Source: Halomonas nitroreducens
GTDB taxonomy: Bacteria; Pseudomonadota; Gammaproteobacteria; Pseudomonadales; Halomonadaceae
Direction of reading: 5' to 3'
Assembly: GCF_003966155.1 (NCBI RefSeq)
Contig: NZ_RXNS01000005.1
Span: 62,001-126,000 of the forward strand
Length of the DNA stretch: 64,000 nt
Shown here in pieces: positions 36,158-44,908 of the stretch. The notes under the pieces are model-generated. The model saw only the letters and a program-made list of their open reading frames with translations. It did no database searches and was not told where the DNA came from. Position 1 is the stretch's first letter, and each line of letters begins with the position of its first letter. The position numbers and the translations under genes were made by a program.

Positions 36158-36781
36158 ATGATCTCGCTTTCTGTGCTCTCGGTGTTCGTGCCGACCTTCC
36201 TGCTTGTCTCGCTGACCCCGGGCATGTGCATGACCCTGGCCATGGTGCTGGGCATGACCCATGGCGTGCGCCGAACCCTATGGATGATGCTCGGCGAATT
36301 GGCTGGCGTGGGCCTGGTGGCCGTCGCCGCCGGTGCCGGGGTGGCGGCGCTGATGCTGCGCCAGCCCGGGCTCTTTGCGGTCCTGAAGTGGGTCGGGGGT
36401 GCCTATCTGGTCTATCTGGGGGTGATGATGTGGCGCTCCCGGGGGCGCATGGCGGTGCCCGAGACGCTCGATGGTCAAGTGACCGCGGGGCGCCGCGAGC
36501 TGGTCGCCCAGGGGTTCGTCACGGCAGTGGCCAACCCCAAGGGCTGGGCCTTCTTCGTGGCCCTGCTGCCGCCCTTTCTCGATGCCTCGCGGGCCCTGGA
36601 AGGCCAGCTCACTGGACTGGTCGCCATCATCCTGGCCATCGAGTTCCTGGCACTGGTCACCTACGCCACCGGGGGGCAGACGTTGCGTCATCTGCTGGGC
36701 AGGAGCCGTAACGTGCGGCTGCTCAACCGTATTGCCGGCACCCTGATGGTAGGGGTCGGTGCGTGGCTGGCCCTCGGCTGA
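36158..36781 (+). CDS. LysE/RhtB family amino-acid exporter
   Basis: The 207-residue inner-membrane protein has about six membrane segments and the family start VPTFLLVSLTPGMCMTLAM, plus FVTAVANPKGWAFFVALLPPF, a conserved LysE/RhtB segment with NPK. The family exports amino acids such as lysine, threonine or homoserine lactones; the substrate here is unknown. The start is the ATG at 36158, 51 bases after ubiX, so it may extend that operon. It converges on the DedA-PAP2 gene. Confidence 0.85.
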   Translation: MISLSVLSVFVPTFLLVSLTPGMCMTLAMVLGMTHGVRRTLWMMLGELAGVGLVAVAAGAGVAALMLRQPGLFAVLKWVGGAYLVYLGVMMWRSRGRMAVPETLDGQVTAGRRELVAQGFVTAVANPKGWAFFVALLPPFLDASRALEGQLTGLVAIILAIEFLALVTYATGGQTLRHLLGRSRNVRLLNRIAGTLMVGVGAWLALG

Positions 36782-36785
36782 TCGG

Positions 36786-38189
36786 CTAGGCCGGGCCCAG
36801 CCAGACCACCCGGGCGGCGGTGAGGCCCAAAGAGGCCGCCACCAGCAGTGGCCAGGGGCAGGGAGCCAGGGGCGCGCGGGGATGGCGCTGCCAGGCCAGC
36901 TGCACCAGGGCGCAGACCACCAGGCCCAGCAGGGCGCCGCCGATCAGGTCGCTCAGCCAGTGGACGCCGATCACCAGCCGCGATAGCGCCATGGGCACCA
37001 CCACGGCGATCGCGCCCCAGTAGACCCAGAAGCGTCGGCCCAGCGGCAGTTCCCGTGCCGTGAAGGCGGCCGCCAGGCCGAATACCACCACGGCGGTGGA
37101 TGTGTGGGCGCTGGGATAGGCCAGGGAGTCGGCCAGGTAATCCGGCACGCTGGGGCGGGCACGGCCAATCGTCGCCTTGCCCAGGGTGTTGAGCAGCGCG
37201 ATGCCGGTCAGGCCCGCGGCGATATGGCCGAAGGCTGCCAGGTGTCTCCGCCACAGCAACCAGAGGCCCCAGGGCAGGGTCAGGGCGATCACGCCATAGA
37301 GGTCGCCGATCTCGGCCATCCGTTCGGCCAGCCATGCCAGGCCGGGCACCGCCAGCGCCGCCATGGCGGCGTTCAGGTGCGTATCCATCGGCAGCGGGCC
37401 GTCATGACGCAGCACCACCAGGGTCCAGGCCGACAGCGCCGTCAGCGAAGCCACCAGCAGCAGCCAGGTGCCCAGCGGCGGCTCCCGGTCATGGGGGCGC
37501 GCCAGCAGGCGCCAGGCCAGTCGGCTGCGAGGGTGGCGGCGTGACAGACGCGCCAGTCCCCGGTAGACCAGGCCATGGCGATGGGTCTGGTGGCGCAGCC
37601 AGGAGAAGATCAGCGCCAGCGCCACCACCATGACGCCGAGCCCCACCAGCCAGGGCCGCAGCGCTTCGGGAAACCCCGGCAGGCGCTGCCAGGCGTGGCC
37701 CAGCAGGTAGCCCGGCAGCACATAGGCCGGCGCCCAGAGCAGCGCCGAGCCGATGTTCGCCCAGGTGAAGGTGCGCGGCGGCATGTGCATCATGCCGGCG
37801 ATCAGCGGCACCACGGGACGTACCGGGCCGACGAAGCGTCCCAGCAGTACCGACAGCGGGCCGTGGCGCTGGAAGAAACGGGCACCCCGGGCGAGCCATT
37901 CCGGATAGCGCGACAGCGGCCACAGGCCGGTGACGCGCTCACGCTGGGTGTAGCCGATCCAGAAGCTGAGACCGTCGCCGACCACGGCGCCGAGAAAGGC
38001 GGCGGCCAGCACCGTGCCGACGGCCACCTCCTGGTGGCCGGCCATGGAGGCGGCGGCGGTGATCAGCACCACGCCGGGGACCAGCAGGCCCACCAGGGCG
38101 AGGGATTCGATCAGGGCAATGGTGGCGATGAGCGCGATCAGCAGCGGCGGCGAGGGCGTCAGCTGGTAGAGGGCATCGGCAAGGTTCAA
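36786..38189 (-). CDS. DedA-PAP2 fusion protein
   Basis: The 467-residue protein fuses an N-terminal DedA/SNARE-associated domain (about residues 1-195) to a C-terminal PAP2 phosphatase domain (about 265-445). The DedA part has GAVVGDGLSFWIGY and the FFQRHGPLSVLLGRFVGPVRPVVPLIAG-type helical hairpin. The PAP2 part has all three motifs: KATIGRARP, YPSAHTSTA and SRLVIGVHWLSDLIGG. DedA relatives (UptA) move undecaprenyl phosphate and PAP2 enzymes (BacA-independent UppP) dephosphorylate its diphosphate, so a lipid-carrier recycling role is plausible. The start is TTG at 38187-38189 behind GGAG. Upstream, 36 bases away, lies the GGDEF-like pair on the same strand. Confidence 0.85.
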   Translation of the reverse strand: MNLADALYQLTPSPPLLIALIATIALIESLALVGLLVPGVVLITAAASMAGHQEVAVGTVLAAAFLGAVVGDGLSFWIGYTQRERVTGLWPLSRYPEWLARGARFFQRHGPLSVLLGRFVGPVRPVVPLIAGMMHMPPRTFTWANIGSALLWAPAYVLPGYLLGHAWQRLPGFPEALRPWLVGLGVMVVALALIFSWLRHQTHRHGLVYRGLARLSRRHPRSRLAWRLLARPHDREPPLGTWLLLVASLTALSAWTLVVLRHDGPLPMDTHLNAAMAALAVPGLAWLAERMAEIGDLYGVIALTLPWGLWLLWRRHLAAFGHIAAGLTGIALLNTLGKATIGRARPSVPDYLADSLAYPSAHTSTAVVVFGLAAAFTARELPLGRRFWVYWGAIAVVVPMALSRLVIGVHWLSDLIGGALLGLVVCALVQLAWQRHPRAPLAPCPWPLLVAASLGLTAARVVWLGPA

Positions 38190-38225
38190 GTGACTCTCCG
38201 TAGTCGTGAGCCGGCGGGGCGACGT

Positions 38226-39161
38226 TCACCCATCGGCCAGGCTATGGCTCATGGCCTGCAGGCGCTGCTCGAAGTGTGGCCAGGCCTCGTCGCGACGGGG
38301 AAAGGCCAGCCGGGTACGCAGCTGCAGGGGGCCGGTCTCCACCAGCACAATCTGGCTCAGCGCCTGGGTGAGGCGATGACGCACCAGCAGGGCCCCGCTC
38401 TCGGTGGTGTCCGGCAGCAGCAGCCAGAAGACGGCGTCGCCCTCCCGGCCCAGGACATCATGTTCCCGACAGCGGCTGATGATGCCCCGGCACAGTCCCT
38501 GAAGCAGCGCCGCACGAGCCTTGGCGCCGAACTGCTCGCCGGCCATGTCGACCTGGGGCAGGTGAATCAGCAGCACCGCCAGGGGGCGCTCGAGAAATTC
38601 CGCCCGCTCGAACTCCCCGGCCAGGCGCTCGTGGAGGCTGTCACGGGTGACGGCACGGCACTCGCGCTCCCAGGGGTCGGTGACGAGCAGCAGCGCCTGC
38701 TGGCGGAGCCGCTCCCAGGGCACCAGGGCGGCCACCGCCACCAGGGCCAGGTAGACGAACAGCAGGTCCCGCTCCAGATCACCGTTACCCAGCAGGGCCA
38801 GCCAGATCGGTGTCAGGGCCAGGTTGAGCAGCATGGCCGGCCCCAGCGGCAGCAGCAACAGGGCCAGGACCGGTGGCAGGCCCACCCACAAAGCCGGCAG
38901 GCCAGCCTGGCGGGGCAGCTCCACGGCGGTCAGCAGGAAGCCGCAGATCAACACCAGGTATGCCGATGCCCGGGAGGGGGTATGGGTCCCCGCCGCCAGC
39001 AGGGTTGCCACCAGCATCACCGGCGACAGCAGGGCCGGCATCAGGATGCGTCCATAGTCGCCCATCAGGTAGAACCACAGGGCCTGTCCCAGCAGCAGCA
39101 GGGTGGCGACGGCGAGGATGGCGGGGAAGAGCCGCGAGGCGTGCGGGCGATGCTCATCCAT
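38226..39161 (-). CDS. Membrane protein with degenerate GGDEF domain
   Basis: The 311-residue protein has about six N-terminal membrane segments (up to residue 150) and a C-terminal part that follows the GGDEF fold: TDPWERECRAVTRDSLHERL (in place of the usual TDxLTGLxNRRxF), LAVLLIHLPQVD, and REGDAVFWLLLPDT where GGDEF should be. The signature is lost (GREGDAVF), and the metal/substrate residues are not kept, so diguanylate cyclase activity is unlikely. It might bind nucleotide or serve as a sensor. It overlaps the next upstream gene (39154-40023) by eight bases, and the two form a unit with the DedA-PAP2 gene. Confidence 0.65.
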   Translation of the reverse strand: MDEHRPHASRLFPAILAVATLLLLGQALWFYLMGDYGRILMPALLSPVMLVATLLAAGTHTPSRASAYLVLICGFLLTAVELPRQAGLPALWVGLPPVLALLLLPLGPAMLLNLALTPIWLALLGNGDLERDLLFVYLALVAVAALVPWERLRQQALLLVTDPWERECRAVTRDSLHERLAGEFERAEFLERPLAVLLIHLPQVDMAGEQFGAKARAALLQGLCRGIISRCREHDVLGREGDAVFWLLLPDTTESGALLVRHRLTQALSQIVLVETGPLQLRTRLAFPRRDEAWPHFEQRLQAMSHSLADG

Positions 39162-40023
39162 GGTGGGCGACCTCCTTGACCTCGAGGGGCGTGTCCTGAT
39201 GCGCCAGGGCGCGTCGCTCCCGGACCAGCGAGCCCAGCCGGGGGAGGGCGACGACGCGGGCCGTGACCGGTTCCTCGATGGCGGCGAGCAGCTGGTGGCG
39301 ACGGGCGGCGGCCTGTTCGGAGTCGCGATTGATCAACAGCACCCCCAGGGTGCGCCGGTCGAGCCGGTAGCAATGCTCGAAGCGTCGGGTCAGGCGACAC
39401 AGGCGCTCGGCCAGGGGCCATAACCGCCAGCGCGATGTCCGCAGCAGCAGCAGTTCGGCATGCACCCGCTCCTGGCTGGTGCGCCGACGCTCCCGCTGGA
39501 GGTCATGGTGGAGCTGGTGGCCGGGCCAGATCGGTAGCCCCGGCACCAGGCGGGCGCGGTCGAGCATGCGCCGGCGCAGAGCCTGCAGCTCCAGCGAGCG
39601 AGACAGCCCCAGCAGCATCATGCCGGCCAGCAACAACCCCGCCAGTGCCCATTGCTCGGCGCCCAGCAGGTCGGGCAGCAGCGCCCAGCTCATGATCGCC
39701 AGCAAGGTGTTGAACAGCAGCATCCAGCGAGGCTGAGGCAGCATCAGCAGGATCGCCCAGGCCCATAGCCAGGTGAGGTGGCGTTCCGGGGCCACCCACA
39801 GCAGGGCCGCCAGCAACAGCCCCGGCAGCAGCTGCCAGGGCACGGTCGCCGGATGACGATGGCTGAACTCGAGCTGGGTCGCGGTGACGCCCAGCCAGAT
39901 CGTGGTCAGCCACAGCAGCAGGGCATCCGCCAGGCCACCGGCATTGGCCGCCAGCGTGGCGGTGAGGCCGGCCGCCGTCACCAGGTTGACCCGCAGGAGT
40001 CCGATTTTGTACTTGCTCTGCAT
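39154..40023 (-). CDS. Membrane protein with C-terminal cytoplasmic domain, partner of 38226-39161
   Basis: The 289-residue protein has about six membrane segments in its first 150 residues and a basic cytoplasmic part. That part reads GLPIWPGHQLHHDLQRERRR, ERVHAELLLLRTSRWRLWPL, then RRTLGVLLINRDSEQAAARR. The layout parallels its neighbour's, and the last part may be a much-eroded GGDEF-like domain, but no signature remains, so this is weak inference. The start is the ATG at 40021-40023. It is divergent from proA; the proA -35 box lies within its first codons. Confidence 0.55.
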   Translation of the reverse strand: MQSKYKIGLLRVNLVTAAGLTATLAANAGGLADALLLWLTTIWLGVTATQLEFSHRHPATVPWQLLPGLLLAALLWVAPERHLTWLWAWAILLMLPQPRWMLLFNTLLAIMSWALLPDLLGAEQWALAGLLLAGMMLLGLSRSLELQALRRRMLDRARLVPGLPIWPGHQLHHDLQRERRRTSQERVHAELLLLRTSRWRLWPLAERLCRLTRRFEHCYRLDRRTLGVLLINRDSEQAAARRHQLLAAIEEPVTARVVALPRLGSLVRERRALAHQDTPLEVKEVAHHG

Positions 40024-40036
40024 GGTGACTTAGTAT
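40007..40036 (+). promoter_or_regulatory. Possible promoter of proA-nadD
   Basis: TTGTAC (40007-40012) and TAGTAT (40031-40036) are separated by 18 bases and lie about 70 bases before the proA ATG. The -35 overlaps the start of the divergent membrane-protein gene. Confidence 0.4.
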
Positions 40037-40105
40037 GGTCCCTTTCCCCGAATCGACTCGACCGCCGGTGCTGCGGCCCCCTTAATCCAGGAGACACTCT
40101 ACGGC

Positions 40106-41404
40106 ATGACAGCTCACGCCACCCACTCCGATCACGCCGAGGGCGTCGGCGACGTCGACGCCTACATGCAGCGCCTGGGGCAGCAGGCCCGCGAGGCGAC
40201 CACCCGCATGCGGCGGGTCGAGACTGCCGCCAAGAACGCTGCACTGCTGGCCATGGCCGAACGCCTGGACGAGGCACGTGCCGAGGTGCTGGCCGCCAAC
40301 GCCCGCGACCTGGCGCGGGGACGGGACAACGGCCTGGATGACGCCCTGCTCGACCGCCTGGCCCTGGACGATGCTCGCCTGGATGCCATGATCGAGGGGC
40401 TCGGCCAGGTGGCGGCCCTGCCGGATCCGGTCGGCGAGATCGACGGCCTGCGCGCGCGTCCCAGCGGCATCCAGGTCGGCCAGATGCGCGTTCCCCTGGG
40501 GGTGATCGGCATCATCTACGAATCCCGCCCCAACGTCACCATGGAAGCGGCCAGCTTGTGCCTGAAATCGGGCAACGCCTGTATCCTGCGTGGCGGCTCC
40601 GAGGCGCGGGAATCCAATGCGGCGATCGCCGCGTGCATCCAGGCCGGGCTCGAGCGGGCCGGGTTGCCCGAGGGTGCCGTCCAGGTAGTGGCCACGACCG
40701 ACCGGGCGGCCGTGGGCAGGATGATCACCATGCCCGAGTTCGTCGACGTGATCATCCCCCGGGGCGGCAAGTCGCTGATCGAGCGCATCACCCGGGAGGC
40801 CAGCGTGCCGGTGATCAAGCACCTCGACGGCGTCTGCCATGTCTACCTGGATGCCACCGCGGATCCGCAGAAGGCGCTGGCCATCGCCGTCAACGCCAAG
40901 ACCCAGCGCTACGGCACCTGCAACACCATGGAGACGCTGCTGGTGGATGCGCCCCTGGCCGAGGCGCTGCTGCCGCGCCTGGCGGCCGCCTACGACGAGC
41001 ACGGCGTCGAGCTGCGCGGCTGCGAGCGCACCCGGGCGGTCCTCGACACCATCGCCGTGGCCACCGAGGACGACTGGGCGGCCGAGTACCTGGCGCCGGT
41101 GCTGGCGATCCGTGTCGTCGACGGCATCGACGCGGCCATGGCGCACATCGAGCGCTACAGCTCGCGGCATACCGACGCCATCGTCACCGAAAGCTATACC
41201 CTGGCCCGTCGCTTCCTGGCCGAGGTGGACTCCAGCTCGGTGATGGTCAATGCCTCCACGCGCTTCGCCGACGGCTTCGAGTACGGGCTGGGCGCGGAGA
41301 TCGGCATCTCCACCGATCGCCTGCATGCCCGCGGGCCGGTGGGTCTCGAGGGGCTGACCACCCGCAAGTACGTGGTGCTCGGCGACGGCCAGGTCCGGCA
41401 GTGA
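40106..41404 (+). CDS. proA: Gamma-glutamyl phosphate reductase
   Basis: ProA reduces gamma-glutamyl phosphate to glutamate semialdehyde with NADPH in proline synthesis. The 432-residue aldehyde-dehydrogenase-fold enzyme shows [27 protein letters not shown] sequence, IPRGGKSLI, the catalytic cysteine in [10 protein letters not shown] (Cys272) and the closing [24 protein letters not shown] segment. proB is not adjacent. The stop overlaps the nadD GTG start, so the two are coupled. Proline is also an osmolyte in halophiles. Confidence 0.95.
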   Translation: MTAHATHSDHAEGVGDVDAYMQRLGQQAREATTRMRRVETAAKNAALLAMAERLDEARAEVLAANARDLARGRDNGLDDALLDRLALDDARLDAMIEGLGQVAALPDPVGEIDGLRARPSGIQVGQMRVPLGVIGIIYESRPNVTMEAASLCLKSGNACILRGGSEARESNAAIAACIQAGLERAGLPEGAVQVVATTDRAAVGRMITMPEFVDVIIPRGGKSLIERITREASVPVIKHLDGVCHVYLDATADPQKALAIAVNAKTQRYGTCNTMETLLVDAPLAEALLPRLAAAYDEHGVELRGCERTRAVLDTIAVATEDDWAAEYLAPVLAIRVVDGIDAAMAHIERYSSRHTDAIVTESYTLARRFLAEVDSSSVMVNASTRFADGFEYGLGAEIGISTDRLHARGPVGLEGLTTRKYVVLGDGQVRQ

Positions 41405-42060
41405 GCGTGCCGGCGCCGCCGCCCCGGGTCGCCATGCTGGGCGGCACCTTCGACCCGGTCCACCTGGGCCACCTGCGCAGTGCCGTCGAGCTTCACGAGG
41501 CGCTGGGTCTCGATCGCGTGCACATGGTGCCGGCGGCCTCGCCGCCGCTGCGCGACACGCCCCGGGTGACCCCCGAGGAGCGCCTGACCCTGTTGCGCCT
41601 GGGGATCGGTGACACCCCGGGCCTGGTCGCCGACTCCCGGGAGCTCGATCGCGAGGGTCCCTCCTACAGCGCCGACACCCTGGCCGAGCTGCGCGAGGAG
41701 TACGGCCGCGAGGCCCGGCTGGTGATGGCCCTGGGGCATGATGCCTTCCTGCGCCTGGCCGACTGGCATGCGCCGGAGCGGCTCTTCGCGCTGGCCCACG
41801 TGGTGGTGATCGAGCGTCCCGACCATCAAGCGCGTCTGCCGGCGTCGCTGACAGCGCTGATCGGGAATCGCGAGGTCGCGTCGACGGCGGCACTGATGGC
41901 CGCTCCCGCGGGAGGGCTGCTGCGCCTCTCGCTGCCCTCGCGGATGGCGATTTCCGCCACCGAGGTGCGCCATCGCCTGGCCACCGGTGCCAGCGTGCGC
42001 TACCTGCTGCCCGAGGCCGTGGAGGCGCACCTGCTTACCCGGGGACTGTATCGCCACTAG
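41401..42060 (+). CDS. nadD: Nicotinate-mononucleotide adenylyltransferase
   Basis: NadD adenylates nicotinate mononucleotide to deamido-NAD. The 219-residue nucleotidyltransferase has [17 protein letters not shown] with the HxGH-type motif, and [12 protein letters not shown] with the SxTxxR motif. The start is GTG at 41401 overlapping the proA stop (GTGA); a second GTG at 41407 is possible. The proA-nadD-rsfS-rlmH-mrdA-rodA order is conserved in many gammaproteobacteria. Confidence 0.94.
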   Translation: MSVPAPPPRVAMLGGTFDPVHLGHLRSAVELHEALGLDRVHMVPAASPPLRDTPRVTPEERLTLLRLGIGDTPGLVADSRELDREGPSYSADTLAELREEYGREARLVMALGHDAFLRLADWHAPERLFALAHVVVIERPDHQARLPASLTALIGNREVASTAALMAAPAGGLLRLSLPSRMAISATEVRHRLATGASVRYLLPEAVEAHLLTRGLYRH

Positions 42061-42063
42061 GCA

Positions 42064-42092
42064 CTGCCACCTCGCGCTCAAGTCGGTACAAT
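42064..42092 (+). promoter_or_regulatory. Possible promoter of rsfS and downstream genes
   Basis: CTGCCA (42064-42069) and TACAAT (42087-42092) are spaced by 17 bases and lie 45 bases before the rsfS start. The -35 keeps four of six consensus bases. Confidence 0.3.
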
Positions 42093-42136
42093 GTAGGCAT
42101 GACGATTTGTCGCTGAGAGGGGCTGATAAAAAGGGT

Positions 42137-42505
42137 ATGCACATCGACGCACTCAAGACTCTGGTGGTAGACGCGCTGGAGGAACTCAAGGCCAGGGACA
42201 TCGCGGTCCTGGACGTGTCCCGGCTGACCAGCGTGACCGAACTGATGGTGGTGGCCAGCGGTACGTCCAGCCGCCACCTGGCAGCACTTTCCGACAAGGT
42301 GATCCAGGCCGCCAAGGAGCGGGGGATGCCACCGCTCGGGGTCGAGGGCGAGAGCGGCGCCGACTGGGTGCTGGTAGACCTTGGCGACGTGGTGGTCCAC
42401 ATCATGCTGCCCGAAACCCGCGAGCTCTATGACCTCGAACGCCTCTGGGCAGACCTGCCCAGCGACGGGGTCGCCCTGGAGGAAGAGGCGCACGGCACCT
42501 CATGA
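42137..42505 (+). CDS. rsfS: Ribosomal silencing factor RsfS
   Basis: RsfS binds L14 on the 50S subunit and blocks subunit joining when nutrients fall. The 122-residue protein has [38 protein letters not shown] and the conserved [15 protein letters not shown] with the terminal LERLW segment. The ATG at 42137 lies four bases after a short AAGG sequence. It overlaps rlmH by four bases (ATGA). Confidence 0.95.
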   Translation: MHIDALKTLVVDALEELKARDIAVLDVSRLTSVTELMVVASGTSSRHLAALSDKVIQAAKERGMPPLGVEGESGADWVLVDLGDVVVHIMLPETRELYDLERLWADLPSDGVALEEEAHGTS

Positions 42506-42969
42506 GGGTGCGCCTGCTGGCGGTGGGCACCAAGATGCCCGACTGGGTGACCCGTGGCGTCGAGGAGTACCGCAAGCGCTTGCCCCGGGACTTCGCCCTC
42601 GAGCTCGAGGAGGTTGCCCCGGGGCCGCGGGGCAAGAACGCCGACACGCGCCGCGCGGTGGCCCTGGAGGCCGAGCGCCTCCGCGCCCGCCTGCGGGGGG
42701 GCGAGCACCTGGTGGCCCTGGAGGTCGGTGGCAAGGCCTGGAGCACCGAGCAGCTGGCGCGCCAGGCCGAGAGCTGGCGACTCGACGGCCGCGACGTGGC
42801 CCTGCTGGTCGGCGGTCCCGACGGCCTGGACCCGGCGCTGTCGGCGGCCGCCGACCAGCGCTGGTCGTTATCCCCCCTGACCCTGCCTCACCCGCTGGTG
42901 CGCATCCTGCTCGCCGAGCAGCTCTACCGTGCCTGGACCCTGATGGTCGGTCATCCCTACCACCGCTGA
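42502..42969 (+). CDS. rlmH: 23S rRNA pseudouridine-1915 N3-methyltransferase
   Basis: RlmH is a SPOUT-class methyltransferase that modifies pseudouridine 1915 in helix 69 of 23S rRNA. The 155-residue protein has the trefoil-knot residues [13 protein letters not shown] and the ending [18 protein letters not shown], with the terminal HPYHR that binds substrate. It is coupled to rsfS by the ATGA overlap, so two ribosome-maturation genes are made together. Confidence 0.96.
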   Translation: MRVRLLAVGTKMPDWVTRGVEEYRKRLPRDFALELEEVAPGPRGKNADTRRAVALEAERLRARLRGGEHLVALEVGGKAWSTEQLARQAESWRLDGRDVALLVGGPDGLDPALSAAADQRWSLSPLTLPHPLVRILLAEQLYRAWTLMVGHPYHR

Positions 42970-43002
42970 ACGGCTCTAGCGTCCTCAAGGATATCGTCCC
43001 GC

Positions 43003-44907
43003 ATGCGTCAGCAACGCGACACCCTGAAGAACACCGAACAGGAGCTGCGCGTCTTCCGCTGGCGGGCGCTGCTGGCGGTTCTGGTGGTGATCATCCTGAC
43101 GGGCCTGCTCAGCGGCCGGCTCTTCTACCTGCAGGTCGTGCAGCACGAGGTCTACAGCACCCGCTCGGAGAAGAACCGGGTCAGGGTCGAGCCGCTGCCG
43201 CCCACCCGTGGCTTGATCTACGATCGCAACGGGGTCCTGCTGGCCGAGAATCGTCCCACCTACAACCTGACCCTGGTGCGCGAGCGGGTCGATGACCTGG
43301 ATGCCACGCTGTCGTTGCTGGTCGAGCTGCTCGAGTTGCCCGAGGAGGAGGTCGAGGCCTTTCGCCAGCGTTCGCGCCAGCGCCAGCGCCCCTTCCAGCC
43401 GGCGCTGCTGATGAGCGATCTCGACGAGGCGCAGATCGCTCGGTTGGCGGTGAACCGCCACCGCCTGCCGGGGGTGGAGGTCGAGGCCCAGCTGCTGCGC
43501 TACTATCCCGATGCCGAGGACATGTCCCATGTGCTGGGCTATGTCGGGCGCATCAATGCCGAGGAGCTCAAGCGCCTCGACACCGGCGACTATGCCGGGA
43601 CCCATTTCATCGGCAAGACCGGGGTCGAGCGCTTCTACGAGGAGCAGCTGCACGGCCAGGCGGGGCTGCGCAAGGTCGAGACCAATGCCCGGGGGCGAGT
43701 GCTGCGGGAGCTGGGCCGCACCGATCCGGTGCCCGGCGAGACCCTCACCCTGACCCTCGACAAGTCGCTCCAGCAGCTGGCCGTCGACCTGCTCGACGGT
43801 CGCCGTGGGGCCATCGTGGCCGTTGCCCCCCAGAGCGGCGAGATCCTGGCCATGGCCTCGGTGCCTGGCTTCGACAGCAACCAGTTCGTCACCGGCATCG
43901 ATGTGGCGTCCTATCGGGCCCTGCAGCAGGACCTCGACCTGCCGCTGTTCAACCGCGCGATCCGTGGCAGCTACCCGGCGGGGTCGACGATCAAGCCGTT
44001 CATGGCCATCACCGGGCTCAAGGAGGGCGTGATCACCCCCGACACGACCATCTACGATCCCGGCTACTATCAGCTGCCCAACGACGATCGTCGTTATCGC
44101 AACTGGCTGCGCTGGGGGCATGGCCGGGTGGACCTGGAGCGGGCCCTGGCCGTCTCCAACAACACCTACTTCTACTCGCTGGCCCATGAGCTGGGCATCG
44201 ACCGCATACACGACAGCCTGGCACAGTTCGGCTTCGGCCAGCGGGTCGCCGCCGACGTCGCCGGCGAAAGCCGGGCGCTGCTGCCGTCCCGCGACTGGAA
44301 GAAGGCGCGCTACAACCAGCCCTGGTATCCCGGCGAGACGCTGTCGGTGGGCATCGGCCAGGGCTACCTGCAGATCACCCCCCTGCAGCTCGCCACCGCC
44401 ACGGCGGTGTTGGCCAATCGCGGCGACTGGGTGCAACCGCGCCTGGCCCTGGAAGTCGGCGGCGAGCCGGTGCCCACCGCGCTGCCGGAGACGCCCCCCG
44501 ACGTGGAGTTGGCCAACGAGGCCTGGTGGGATCGCGTCTATGCGGGAATGGAGAAGGTGCTCTCGGGGCGTGAGGGTACCGCCCGGCGCTCGGGGGTGGG
44601 CCTTGACTACCGCATGGCCGGCAAGTCCGGTACCGCCCAGGTGTTCTCGCTGGGGCAGGATCAGCGCTACAACGCCGCGGAGCTCAAGGAGCGGCTGCGC
44701 GACCATGCCCTCTTCATGGCCTTCGCGCCGGTGGAGGATCCGCAGATCGCCATCTCGGTGATCGTCGAGAATGCCGGCGGTGGCAGCAGTCATGCCGCGG
44801 GCCTGGCCCGTCAGATGGCCGACTTCTGGCTGCTCGATCGCCAGGCCGGGAAGGCCCCGGTCGGCGAGGGCGAGCCCCCCGACGATTTCGTTACGGAGGA
44901 TGGCTGA
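43003..44907 (+). CDS. mrdA: Penicillin-binding protein 2 (elongation transpeptidase)
   Basis: PBP2 cross-links peptidoglycan in the elongasome with RodA and MreBCD. The 634-residue class B PBP has one N-terminal membrane helix (about 23-43), a dimerisation domain with PTRGLIYDRNGVLLAEN, and a transpeptidase domain with the active-site PAGSTIKP (Ser328, Lys331), SNN in AVSNNTYFY and KSGTAQ. The start is the ATG at 43003. rodA follows with the start just past the mrdA stop. Confidence 0.97.
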   Translation: MRQQRDTLKNTEQELRVFRWRALLAVLVVIILTGLLSGRLFYLQVVQHEVYSTRSEKNRVRVEPLPPTRGLIYDRNGVLLAENRPTYNLTLVRERVDDLDATLSLLVELLELPEEEVEAFRQRSRQRQRPFQPALLMSDLDEAQIARLAVNRHRLPGVEVEAQLLRYYPDAEDMSHVLGYVGRINAEELKRLDTGDYAGTHFIGKTGVERFYEEQLHGQAGLRKVETNARGRVLRELGRTDPVPGETLTLTLDKSLQQLAVDLLDGRRGAIVAVAPQSGEILAMASVPGFDSNQFVTGIDVASYRALQQDLDLPLFNRAIRGSYPAGSTIKPFMAITGLKEGVITPDTTIYDPGYYQLPNDDRRYRNWLRWGHGRVDLERALAVSNNTYFYSLAHELGIDRIHDSLAQFGFGQRVAADVAGESRALLPSRDWKKARYNQPWYPGETLSVGIGQGYLQITPLQLATATAVLANRGDWVQPRLALEVGGEPVPTALPETPPDVELANEAWWDRVYAGMEKVLSGREGTARRSGVGLDYRMAGKSGTAQVFSLGQDQRYNAAELKERLRDHALFMAFAPVEDPQIAISVIVENAGGGSSHAAGLARQMADFWLLDRQAGKAPVGEGEPPDDFVTEDG

Positions 44908-44908
44908 G

